Below are positions 13,001 to 23,256 of a stretch of 64,000 nucleotides of DNA, piece by piece; the first letter of the stretch is position 1, and every line of letters starts with the position of its first letter. This stretch comes from Yamagishiella unicocca (taxonomy: Eukaryota > Chlorophyta > Chlorophyceae > Chlamydomonadales > Volvocaceae): assembly GCA_003116995.1 (NCBI GenBank), contig BDSL01000079.1:434001-498000 (forward strand), written 5' to 3'. The notes below the pieces were generated by a model, which worked only from the letters and a program-made list of their open reading frames with translations, was not told the DNA's origin and made no database searches. The position numbers were made by a program, and so were the translations under genes.

Positions 13001-16000
13001 GGAACACTGGACCATACCGCACCGCACCGACTGCCAACAATTGCCCTGCCACCTCGGCCGCCGCCCCTTGCAGGAGGACTCCATGACGGGCCGCGTCAAA
13101 CACGTCGTACAGGTGGGTTGAGGAGATGGTGGTCGGGATGATCTGCCGGAGACGGCGGGTGTCCCACAGTCTTGGGTTCAAGTAGTGACATGGGCTGTGG
13201 ACTTCGTGTCCCTCATGCCGTCCTGCCAGACCACCCATCGAGCGCTCCCGGTTTCAGCAGGTCACTGCTGCCTATTGACCACTCGCCCAGTCGTCCACGC
13301 ATGCCTGCCCGTCCTCCCCCTCCCCCAGGTGACCAAGATGGACGCCTCCTCTCCTGCGATGTACTCGGACAAGAAATTATCTTTGATTTGTACCATGGAC
13401 GGACGGATCCTGTCTGTGGACCAGCCCAACTCGAATATCTTCGGCTTCGTGGCCTCCACCGCCGTGGGCTCCAACCTGGCGGACTGCATCGACGTGTTTA
13501 CTGAGTGGCGCGAGAAGGCCGGCGCCCACCAGCTGGAGCTGCTGTTGCTGAGTCTGCTGGACAAGGAGACAGAGATGCCGGGGACCAGCTGGCGGGTCAA
13601 GGTGCACAGCCCTGAAACCGAGGACAGCCTGCCGAACATCGACCCCAAGGCGGGGCCGCGCGTGCCCCGTGGCGTCAGCGCCTGCCTGCAGTCCGAGATC
13701 ATCGACATCACGGACGAGCGCACCAGCGTTGGCTTGGGGCTGGAGCTGGAGTCCCAGGGGGACCTCGCGGAAGCCGCTAGCCTGGCCCGCATCGTGCTGT
13801 GAGTCTCCGGGCGCTGGCGGGCAGCGCAGGAACGTGTTGGCGGGTGGGGTGTTTGGGTTGGCAGCGAAAGGCACCTAACAAGGCCAAGTGCGCATATTCG
13901 ACGTCTTTCGCGTATGCTTTAGGGAGTCTTGACGATCCTGGACTATCTTCTGAACCTACGATTATTCCGTCCCTGCGTCCTGTCACCGACCGAACCCCGA
14001 CGCGCAACATGGCAGGTGGCGACGCAACCTGCTGAGCGGCGTCATCGAGCTGGACGAGCACCTGGTGATGCGCCGGGCCGATGTCAACACGGGGCTCATT
14101 GTCGGGCTGCCGCCTTCGACTCTCCCCCGCATGCCGCTCAGCAAGTGAGTTGAAGGGGGCTGCTTCCAGGTGGACGAATGGTGGGGGCAGGGTAGCGGGG
14201 ACGTGCGGCTGGTGTTCGACGAAATGCTGCTGGGGCCCCCCGTGTGTGGCGGTGTGGTATTGGGTCGCGCAGCCATGGCTGGCATCAACGTCGCGCTCGC
14301 TCGCTGTGGGTGTCCCTTGGCGCGTGGCTTGGCCCCATCCGTCCCCACCTCAGCACCAGACCGCTCCTATTCGGCATCCTGACCGCCCTCCAGGTTGCTC
14401 GACATTCCCAAGGGCATCTCCTGGGACGACCTCATGAACAAGGACAAGAAGAAAAAGAGCGCACTCAAGGGCGTCACGAGCACTGTGGTGTCGGTGCCGA
14501 AGGCCTTCATCGGGCCGCATCCTGACGGTGGCTCCATGCGCATCATAGTACAGGTGGGTTGCGAGGAAGACCCCTGGATGCTAGAACAGGTGGGCGGGCG
14601 GGCTGTGGATGGAGGCCGTGGGCAAAGTAGTACACATGGCGGGGTCTGGGGGCGCTGGGAGGGCGGGATGCCGATCTGATGGGTGCCTTATTATTGGGAG
14701 CTTGACCGCCCCTAAACGGCATCCCCAGTAGTGCCGAAGCACGACAAGCCTCCCACCTGCCCCAGCGCCACGTTCGGTTCTCCTGGCCATCCTGGTTCAC
14801 CTCATGGCACCCTCCCCCCCCTCCGTTCCGTTCCTTCTCGACCGCCTCTCCCGCCGCCCCTCAGGGCGTCAGCGGCGGCTCTGGCGGCCGCATCACCGCC
14901 ACTCTGCACCCCGACACCACCTACACGGGAGCACGGGCCAACGTGTACCGAGCCCTGGGCCTCGACGCGATGATCAACAAGCAGCATCACCAACATGACC
15001 ACGATCACGACCATGACCACGATAAGGATCAAGATGAAGAGCATGAGAAGCAGCGTCGACAGGAAGAGGAGGAGGAGCACCGCAGGCGCCAGCAGGTGGA
15101 GGCGAGTCACAGGCGCAGCCACACGCCAGAGCGCGGGCCCGCCCCCCGACTGGGCGCGCACTTCCGGACGGACAGCGACCTGGGCCGCAGCAGGCTCAAG
15201 AGGGTCTCCATAGCTGGTCCTGATGGAGCGGCCAGCCACGACGGAGGCGAGAGCCACACGGGCCGCGGGGCATATGGGTCGGATGGTGAGCAAGGACTCG
15301 TTAGCATCTGACCCGCCGGTATCGGTAATGTTGTTTGCGGTGTGCTGAACTTGGCATTCTGCTTGGGCTGTGGATAGAGGGGTCCTGTGGGCGTGCCGAG
15401 TCGAACTTCTCGGCCGCGCAGGCTGAAGGCTACACAACCCTTTCTTTCCATCACCTGCTTTGCGCCGCTGCAGACGCCGCGGCGGATGCTGCTGACATGC
15501 CGGACGGCTCGCGCAGCGGCGCAGGAAGCGCCAGCGTCAGCAGTGCTGGTGAGGACGGCGAGGGTGGCGCGGATGGCAAAGGCAAGGAGAAGGGCAAGCA
15601 CAAGGCCAAGCACAAGAGCGATGCAGCCGACACCGGTGACGCCGAAGAGGGGGACGAAGCTGAGGGCGATGAGCACCTCCACCGGGTAGGGCTGCGTGGT
15701 GTTTCACCAACTGGCAAGACCCAGCGGGCGGGGCGGCGGGATGGCTTTCGCGGGTCATCTACGGCACATGCGCGCGACGAAGGTCAGCAAGTTGGCAACG
15801 GCTCACGTGGCACGGAGGTGGTCCCGGCCCCCGGAGTGGGTCTCTGTGAGCCCCAGTGGCTGGCTGGGAACACGCTAGGCGCTCCTGTCGCTCCCAGGGC
15901 ATCAGCCTCTGTTGCGGCTCGAGATGCAAGGTCCCTGCCACCGCTGAGAACATCTCCCCCCTGCCGCCCACCCCTCCATCCCCCGCCTGGGTGCGGTTCC

Positions 16001-19000
16001 GCAGCGCGCCCGCTCCCAGTCGGAGTTCATCGCGCAGTGGGTGCGGTCCCTGTCTCGGCAGATGACCGCCGTCAAGGAGCGGCACACCGAGATAGCGCCC
16101 GGGGAGGAGGCAACGGCGGCAGCAGACAGCCGGGCGCCGTCGCGCAAGGGCACGGTTGCTTTTGAGGTTGGTTGGGTTGACGGGGGGGGAGGGGGAAGGT
16201 GGTTAGGGGTGCGGGCATGTGTCCGGCAACGGCACCGGCAGCTAGGTGTACTGGCAGCCATTCCAGGGGGATACAGTACGTTGATTGCAGGTGGGGTGGG
16301 GCGGTAGAGGGTGCCTCCTGTCCTGTCGGGCAATGCATCTTCATCAGCTCCGCGGATATGGCGGCCTGCTACCTGCCCTCTTGCCTGACCGCGCCATATT
16401 GGTCCAGGCATGTTGCAGACTACGCGCCTTGTGTTACAACCCTTAGCGGTGTGTACGGTGTGCTGGCGGGCAGTGAGCTCACACTTGGTGGGCGGGCCCC
16501 TCCGGGTGTCGAATGATGCCTTGCGACCTCCCTTCCAGGAGGAGGCCGGACCTGAAGCCGCTGACGGTCTCAAGTCCCATGGGGTGGTCGGCGAGGATCT
16601 GCTGCAGACCGCGCCCCCGGTGCGGTCCTTGAGCCGCAAGCAAAGCATACTGTCGACCCACAGCAAGGCTGCTGGCAGCGGGGAGGACAAAGACGGCGAC
16701 GGCGACGATGACGATGACGAGGGTGACGAGGATGAGGATGACGAGGAGGACCGGGAGATCAGCCGGCGGCTTTCCAAGATGGAGAGCAACCGGATGCTCG
16801 CGCTCGCAGAGGAGGGACTGGTGGCTGCCCGCCCAGGTGGGTGCATAGTTTTAGTTGGGGGGGAATGGTGGGGTTGTTACGAACACGAGCCACGATGGTG
16901 AGGCTTGCGTATTAGCAACAACGCAGCTATGATAGGGGTACGCGTTTCCCATGGCCATTGGGAGGTAGGCACTTGTTACCAGGCTAGTGTCGTGCATACT
17001 AATGAACACAATGGCCGAAAACAATCCAAAAATTGACAGGGAAAAAACAAAACTTTGGGTCCTTGTAACAGCTTCAAGTAGTAGTAACTGTTACAGTGGG
17101 TTCCAGACCAGAAGGTAGAACCATCGGGGACGTCGCCTAACACTGAAGGAGACGAAAGAGACAGAAACCGACGTGCACCGGAACAGAGGCAAACCACCAC
17201 AACACCAGCCGACAGTCCGGAGGCAAAACAGCAGCAGCCAGCACCCCAGGGGGAATTTACGCTAGAGGCTCCCCTATCAGGAACGACCACCAACAACCTA
17301 GCAGACCAGCAACCGACGAACCAGTGGAGCGCCGCAACGATGCAAGCAGCGGAACCGCCCGCTTCTCATCCCAAAAAGCACGAACCCCAAGCAGGGCACA
17401 ACCCGCAGACACGGACAACAAGAAGCAAGTGTTGTGGGAGGCAATGATGGGTGGATACGGGGCGTTGTGTCCATGTGGGAATGAGGTGTAATTGCGCCCC
17501 CTTTCCAGCGATTACCGTAACCGACCAGTCATCTGAGCCCAGCCGTTGCGGCTCTCACTCCTGCACACCGCCGCGCTCCCCCTCCTGGCAGGCATCGCGG
17601 CGGCTGCGGGCGGCCCCGAGGGTGTCGCGGCGGACGGCGCCAGCAGTGTGGGCGACGACGACGAAGCGGCCAGCCAGGGAGGCGGCGGACCCGCCTTCTC
17701 GGACGCGTCGTCCGCGCAGGATGTGGACCTGGCCACTGACGCGCGCCGAGGCCGCCTGCTTAAACGGATGCTGAAGGTGGGGCAGGAGGAGGAGGAGGAA
17801 AGAGGGGACGTGGAGGGGGGGAGGAAGGGGAGTGTAGCCAGCAGGCGGCCGGGGAAAGACTCGGCACTGTTGAATGGGAGCGGGCCGGGGGTAATCTTAT
17901 TGTGCGCAGCCATTGCGTTCGGCAACGGCTGGCAGCACGCGATGCGGCATGGCACGCCCTCGTGTTGCTCTGCACGCCGTTGCGCTTGTTGTAATGGCTG
18001 TGACCCCGCCGTTTTAGGGCTCAGCTCGGCGCTCTCCTCTTGTTCCAGCCCACTACTCGTCTCACACTCTGCACCCGGGTGCTCAACTTGCGTATGCTGC
18101 GCCCCGTGGTTTGAGCCGCTGAACAACGCTCCCAACGGCTTCATTTCCTCCCGGGCCCCACAGGTAATGGCTGGCCCCACCTTGGCATTGCCGGTGACCC
18201 GCCTCAAGGTCCGGACGATGGTGCTGCTATCGACAATGGTGCTGACACATGTGGTACGGCACGTGCTCGTCGGGAAAGGGACTCGCTTGACCTTGAGCCC
18301 TGCTGGCATGTACACATGCGGCATGAGTTCATGTGTCGGGGGGCACCTGCCGGGTGCGCCCTGCACCCCTCCCTCTGCTGGGCGCGCCCTGCACCCCTCC
18401 CTCTGCTCAGTCGAGGCAAAAGCACACGGCCAACCCGTTTTGTCGCTTGCCTCCGGCGCCCACCTCCTCCTCACCAGGTCTGCTACGTTATTCTGATTAA
18501 CCTGATCAACCAGCAGTTCTCGGACGTGCGCGCAGTGCATCGACTGGCACTGGCGGCGGACCGCTGTCAGGTGGGTGGGCTGGGTGAGCGGCGCCGACCC
18601 CGTGCTTACTGCCTGCCTTCCCCGTTCTTCTTCATCAAGAGGACAGCCCAACGAATTCCCGGCTTGCGTAACCTGCTCTCTTCCCGGTTACTCCACCCTC
18701 CGGCAGGTGGCCGTCACCAAGGCCGCGATAGCAGAGTTCTGTGCGCGGCCGCACGTGGCGCCTGTGGGTGTGTGTGAGGTGCCGCTGAGCAATACCATCT
18801 CGGACCTGCGCGCCTCCCTGGACGACCTGGAGGTCTACCACCAGGGCACCTACCTGGGGATGGGTAGCCAGCCGGAGCAGCCCAGCGACACCACCCTGGA
18901 AGCCATGTGGACGCATCCCTCCCAGACCTACAAGGTGCGGAAGGGAGGGGAGGGGAGAGGAGGCCACTGCAGAGTTAAGTCCGAAGGATGGGGGGTGACG

Positions 19001-22000
19001 ACTGCAGCGGCGGTGGGGAGCGGGGCGCTGGGTTTTAAACCGTAGGATCCGGCGCTCAGCTCTTGCCACCATACTTCCTAAGACCTCCGCCACTCAGCTG
19101 TCTTGCCCGGCGCCTCCCACCTATGCGGTTCCTCGGTACCCGATATCTCACGCTCGCCACCTTTCACCCTCCCTGTCCTCCCCGCAGTTGTACATGGACA
19201 TCAGTGAGGCCCGCTGGACCAACCTGACCGCCGGCGTCTGGCAGTTGGGCAACCGTTTCATCGCCGCAGGCCGCGAGCTGCTGTACTGGGGTGTCCAGCT
19301 GGAGGGCCACATCAGGTGCGAGGGGGGCCACTACTGCTGCTGCTGGTCACGCGGCTGGGGACACTGCTGCGTCGTAGGCGGGATGTCGCGGCGTCTGGTG
19401 GCCGAGTCAGCGACATTATTGTGCCTTGGGCCCCAGGAAGGGGCCGTCAGCCGCCCAGGTCAACCCTTCGTGACCTTTTTGGCCCCTTTCCGCACCCCAC
19501 CCACAGCGGTAAGCGCGCCTTGCAGTTCCTACTGGACAACGGTCCCTGGTCGCTGTTCAAGGGCTACACCGTGTCACTGGACTACCTGGCCAAGCAGGCG
19601 CTGGATCACATCGCGGAGCTGCAGATAGGTGCGGCAGGGCGCCCCTGACTGACGCTATAGCCAGTGTGGCAAAGAGAGTCACCGGACGAGGCACGCATGT
19701 CGGGGTCTCGTCATGCACGTCCGGCATCGCATCGCCTTCAAGCCGCTGTCCGCTTTCTGCTCACGTCCTTACACATAACCCGAGTCCTCCTGCCTCCCGA
19801 CCTCCTCCTGCCCGCACTCCCTCCTTGATGATGGGCAGAGGTGCTGGTGTTGCTGATTGTGGAGGTGGCGATCGTGCAGCTGGCGTGCGTCGTGTACGAG
19901 TGGATTCTGGTACGGAGAGTGGAGATGGGTCGCGTCGGGAGCATGCTGGTGGGGCTGGGCCTACCCGGGCCCATCCTCAGGATCCTGGCGAACAAGCCGC
20001 TTGTGGTGATGGAGGTGCGGACGGCTTGAGGGCCGGCGCTGCAGCTCGGGACGCGCCCCTGACGGGGGTTTTAGCTGCTGAGCTGGGGCCTTGACAGGGG
20101 GCCCCTCGGACCTGGGCTCTGCAGGGACTCCCCTGGGTTGCAGCTTGGGGGCGCAGAGGATGCGCCTGGTGCTGTGCCTGCTGCTGCGTCTGCTGCTGCG
20201 CCTGCTGGCTGCTTACACTCGCATTGGTGGCGACGGTGCCTCCTGCAGGACAGCGATGATGACGAAGACGACGATGACGACGAAGACAAGCCCGGCGATG
20301 GGTAGGTCGGCGGCCGTCCGTTTGCGACTTGATGAGCGGACTGAGTGCGTGTGCACATGTGGTGTGGTCTGATGTGGTGGGTGCGTGGGGTGATCGTGAG
20401 CCACCCGCCCGGCGGGTTTGATGACCGGGTTCCTGTTTGTGCTGATGAGCGGTGGCTCACATGTGGGAGGATACGTGTGAGCACGGGTTTAATGCGGTGA
20501 GCAAAGAGCGCTCCCAGCTCAAATCTCCGACCATCTTCCGCCCGGCCACCGCGGCGCTCCTGGGCGCACAGCCGTAAAATAACATACACGACCTAAACGT
20601 AGGCGGCACTTCCCACCCAGCATACGTCTTACGCACCCGCTTAGGCTTCACAGCCTACACCGGCCACACCCTATCTTACCCTGCCAATGCAGCGACGGTG
20701 GCGGTGCCAATGACCCCGGCGGTGGCCATCGCTCCGTTGATGGTGACGCTCCTGCAGTAAGCGCACCCCGTCGGACAATAGAGAGCGGCGCTATGGGTGC
20801 TAGCATGGCCCGCCGGTCAAGCGGCGGGGGTGGTCTCGGGGCCAGCGCCATGGGCCGCACCGTGGAGATGGTGATGCCGCCGCTGCGGAATGGTGATGAT
20901 GGCGACCGTGGCGGCGGCAACGCCTACGCTTCCAGGCTCAACCATGGGTTGTCCGCCGGTAGCGGAGTAAGCGGAGACTCTGATCCCGATCGCAATCGCG
21001 ATGACAATTACGGCGATAGCCACACGGGTGACCTCTCGGAGCGTGTGGCCGGCGTGGAGGACCTGGTGCCGGGGGCGCGCAGCGGAGCTGTCATCGGCGG
21101 CAAGCGCGGAACAGTGGTGAAGCGGGAGGGCTCCGGCGTGCGCGTCAACGGCAAGGTGCTCACGTCCAGCCCCAACAACCTGCTCAAGTTCATGGTACGT
21201 GACACAACGGCAGGGAGGGCCGGGACGGCCTGCTTGCGTGGTTGCATTGGCCGATTAGGATCTGATGGCACCAAGCAGGATGCCATCCTTAGCCGTCAAG
21301 CCCACCCCTTCCACCGTACTACGGCTATCGTCCCTGCAACTCTTGGGCCCCTTGCATCTTCCCTACACCCTGCTCCCGGCCTCAAACAGCTCCGCCCTTT
21401 CAACCCATGATCCGTCAGGTGCCGCTGGCGCTGTGGGAAGCTGGCCTGGTGGTGGTCCTGGTGGTGACGTACTTGAAGCTGGAGGGCATGCAGCAGCCGC
21501 TGGCCACCCTCAACATGGCCTCACGCGTCATCTACAGATACACCCGCGTGCGCATGGCCGCCTTCCTGCTGGTGGCGGCGGAGCAGCAGACGGAGCGGGC
21601 CGACTGGCGGGGCGTCCTCAAGCTGGAGGTGGACAACCTGCAGAATGAGTACGACACGCTGATGTACGGCGGAATAGCGTCTACGCAGGCAAGTAGTTTG
21701 CGCCGGGGCCCCGCGTGGGGAGCGGTACCTCGTGTTGCAGGTGCGTTGGCGCCAGGCCGGGTGGGGAGAGGTTGCTCGGGACAGCGGTGCGATAAGGCGG
21801 CGGCAGCACTCGTTGGGCTTGGGCGACGGTAGGAGGTGACAGCGACAGGCAGTGCCTGGAACGTTGTCAACACTATAACGCTGAAGCCGTAGAACCTTGG
21901 TACCAACTCCGCCACACGCCACCGCCCCCCGCGCTCATGCGGCTGTGCACCGCTGCCGCGCCCCTCATGTCCTGCCCCCGCATGCAGGTGGGTACTGTGT

Positions 22001-23256
22001 TCGATTACCCAGTGCCCGCCTCCACCTTCGAGAGCGCAACTTTCGCGGCCGACTTTTTTCGCGAGGAACGCTGCTTCCGCTGGGACCAGAGCAAATGCTA
22101 CAACACCGACAGCGAATACTACGAGGTGCGGGCTGGCGGGTCCAGGATGAGGAGGCGGCCATGAAGCTGGGGTACGGGAAGATACTCGTGGCCTTGCCAC
22201 CAGCCAATTCACGCATGCACACGGTGACCCAACCGGCACTTGGCTAAGAAAGCTCTACCTGCAGGCTAGAGCAACCTTTGCCAACCGCCGCTCAGCCAGC
22301 CCATTCGACGCGCCTCTGCGTGCCTCCTGATCCTCACTATCTGTCGGCCGTCCAGAGCATCACCCCTTAACGGTTGCGTGCTCCCCCCATCCCGGCGGCG
22401 GCAGGTGACCCACCACGGTCTGGATGTCATGATTCGTCGCATCATCTCCGAGATGAATCTCCTGGTGGCGGACGACGACATGGACGCAGTGTACAACGGC
22501 ACCCGCTACACGACAATGTGCGTTCTGCTTCAATGGTTGGTAGACCGAGGCGATACGGCAGCGGCGCCGCCTGCATACGCCCCTATGTGTCCTCGTCCCA
22601 GCATTCCGGTTCCCACCACCATACGTCGCTAATGCCCTGGGCTAATGCGGATCACCCGCGCCCCTGCTTGTATGCGCAGGTACATGGTCGGCATCAAGGA
22701 CATGTACGAGGGGCTGCAGAGCAGTGCGCAGCTGTTCATGGACTACATGCTCAGCAGGTGGGTGGCTGGGCTGCTGGGAGCTGGTGGGCAGTTGGTGGGC
22801 AGTTGGTCATGTGGATGGCACCGGCTGGTGGGCAAGCAGGGGCTTGGTATGGTAATGCTGTTCCTGTGCCCCGCCCCGGGCCGACTGCGCTGTGTGTTCC
22901 ACCCACCCAGGTACAATTCCATCAAGCTCTTGCACACCATCATGCTGATGTGCACCATCGTACTCTTCGCCGGCTACGCGCTGCTGGTGCTGCGCCCCTA
23001 CCTGGCGGCGGTGGAGAAGGAGACGGCGCGCCTGGCGGGGCTGCTGAGCCACGTGCCGGCGGAGATGGACGTGGTGACTCACGTGCGGCAGGTGCTGCGT
23101 TCTCACGCCCGGCTGTCCGGTACCGACCCCCTGGCGGCAACAGGCGAGGAAGTCTCGCGGCGCGGAACGTCATCTACAGGGCCGCGACGGATCAGCATGA
23201 AGGGATCCCAGTTGGGCGGGAAGAGCAGGGCAGCCCTGATGAAGGGAACAGTGTGA
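4092..23256 (+). CDS. Tiny-macrocysts (Tmc)-type PAS-domain multi-pass membrane protein, 45 exons, 5' end incomplete
   Basis: This gene encodes a very large polytopic membrane protein with internal PAS sensor domains, of the family annotated in green algae as 'tiny macrocysts protein B/C'. Its biochemical role is not established; a membrane-borne sensor is an inference. I chained 45 exons of about 7,110 nt (about 2,370 codons) whose splice phases all agree, from 4092-4150 to the TGA at 23254-23256. Order: N-terminal membrane domain (4.1-7.4 kb), conserved helical region (7.8-9.2 kb), PAS block (9.4-13.8 kb), charged linkers (14.0-17.8 kb), second membrane module (18.2-23.3 kb). The initiator ATG is not in the first exon seen, because an in-frame TGA lies at 4062-4064 with no ATG between; a short upstream exon is expected. 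One intron (from 21689) has a GC donor. Exon lists are in the sub-entries. Confidence 0.9.
4529..4543 (+). repeat. Short interstitial telomere-type repeat in Tmc intron 1
   Basis: The plus strand reads TAAACCCTAAAACCC, a short run of the CCCTAAAA telomere unit used by Chlamydomonas-type algae. It lies inside the intron 4151-4695. Confidence 0.7.
6892..6918 (+). repeat. Interstitial telomere repeat at an intron 3' end
   Basis: Three perfect CCCTAAAA units followed by CCC. The last CCC is followed directly by the AG acceptor of the exon starting at 6921 (AVLMVIMVAG...), so the telomere-type sequence forms the 3' end of this Tmc intron (6695-6920). Confidence 0.95.
7766..9199 (+). other. Tmc gene exons 10-14: conserved helical region after the membrane domain
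   Basis: Exons: 7766-7860, 8004-8131, 8279-8392, 8597-8746, 9046-9199. This is the most diagnostic part of the family, a soluble helical stretch with the signatures LSRAMRRFDTDG, ARTQLQLA, QRYQIF, RVHKAALG and ERYPNNGKLLRCYGKFLEDV, ending in ARNGGGDGLLSLDL-like sequence (here ASRNGGGDGLLSLDLK). The regular helices with the 'RYPNNGKLLRCYGKFL' pattern resemble half-a-TPR units. It sits between the first membrane domain and the PAS block, so it may couple them; that is inference. Every internal phase (0, 2, 2, 2, 0) closes exactly. Confidence 0.9.
9431..13798 (+). other. Tmc gene exons 15-25: tandem PAS-domain block
   Basis: Exons: 9431-9532, 9789-9830, 10079-10153, 10360-10413, 11103-11158, 11456-11594, 11740-11870, 12171-12426, 12568-12675, 13074-13112, 13329-13798. 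At least four PAS-like units are recognisable: one around EDACIVINAEGKILMVNA...VTALLGYP (9431-10413); one around NVRAWLAPNGLILCSDPQF...VGRNF (11456-11870); one around TEGLMVCDNKGSLTFATWDV...MLGYP (12171-13112); one around LSLICTMDGRILSVDQPN...IFGF (13329). PAS domains bind small ligands or partners and sense light, redox or oxygen. No ligand can be assigned here. The intron 12676-13073 carries a minisatellite. Confidence 0.88.
12698..12956 (+). repeat. 16-bp G-rich minisatellite in a Tmc intron
   Basis: About sixteen copies of a 16-bp unit (GGTTGGGTGCTGGTGG and variants with GGAACT or GGACGG) fill most of the intron 12676-13073. The variant pair 'aact / gacg' recurs after about 96 bp (12719 region and 12817 region), so six units appear to have duplicated as a block. 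Open frames through it (poly GVGCWWG and its complement HPTPPAPNPTS) are artefacts, because the flanking exons join in phase without it. Confidence 0.9.
14016..17776 (+). other. Tmc gene exons 26-32: charged low-complexity linker region
   Basis: Exons: 14016-14144, 14394-14553, 14865-15285, 15474-15685, 16005-16166, 16539-16836, 17592-17776. The chain includes a His/Asp run (14985-15029, HHQHDHDHDHDHDKD), then Glu/Arg/Gln-rich, Lys/Gly-rich and Asp/Glu-rich tracts, and conserved islands such as RSQSEFIAQWV (16005 exon) and ARRGRLLKRMLK (17592 exon), which lead into the next membrane span. The tracts look disordered and cytoplasmic. The acceptor for the last exon was fixed at 17591 by phase and family similarity. 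An upstream acceptor near 17509 opens a different frame and was not used. Confidence 0.8.
17086..17444 (+). mobile_element. Transposon-like fragment inside a Tmc intron
   Basis: The intron 16837-17591 contains the second copy of the repeat seen at 779-847 (17086-17153). It is followed by an A-rich open frame of about 100 more codons, Gln/Thr/Pro-rich (for example QRQTTTTPADSPEAKQQQP), ending at a TGA near 17444. Its composition differs sharply from the host exons. It resembles the N-terminal part of a transposon-encoded protein, but no polymerase, integrase or terminal repeats are present, so the class is unknown. Confidence 0.5.
18164..23256 (+). other. Tmc gene exons 33-45: C-terminal membrane module and stop
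   Basis: Exons: 18164-18253, 18478-18570, 18707-18934, 19188-19315, 19507-19628, 19839-20014, 20249-20301, 20693-21194, 21419-21688, 21988-22125, 22405-22517, 22680-22757, 22911-23256. Likely membrane spans: MVLLSTMVLTHV/VCYVILINLI (junction of the first two exons), LVLLIVEVAIVQLACVVY (19839), ALWEAGLVVVLVVTYL (21419) and HTIMLMCTIVLFAGYALLVL (22911). Between them are loops with conserved Cys-bearing sequence (FFREERCFRWDQSKCYN) and WQLGNRFIAAGRELLYW, plausibly extracellular. An acidic run (DSDDDEDDDDDEDKPGD) lies in the 20249 exon. The C-terminal tail after the last span is basic. No TGTAA polyadenylation signal was seen close downstream. Confidence 0.88.
18356..18407 (+). repeat. Two identical 24-bp repeats in a Tmc intron
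   Basis: The same 24-bp C-rich sequence starts at 18356 and again at 18384, within the intron 18254-18477. Confidence 0.85.

Noticed and set aside
12190..13238. Long open frames on both strands across the Tmc intron (poly GVGCWWG and HPTPPAPNPTS)
   Set aside because: They exist only because the 16-bp minisatellite lacks stops. The flanking PAS exons join in phase without this sequence.
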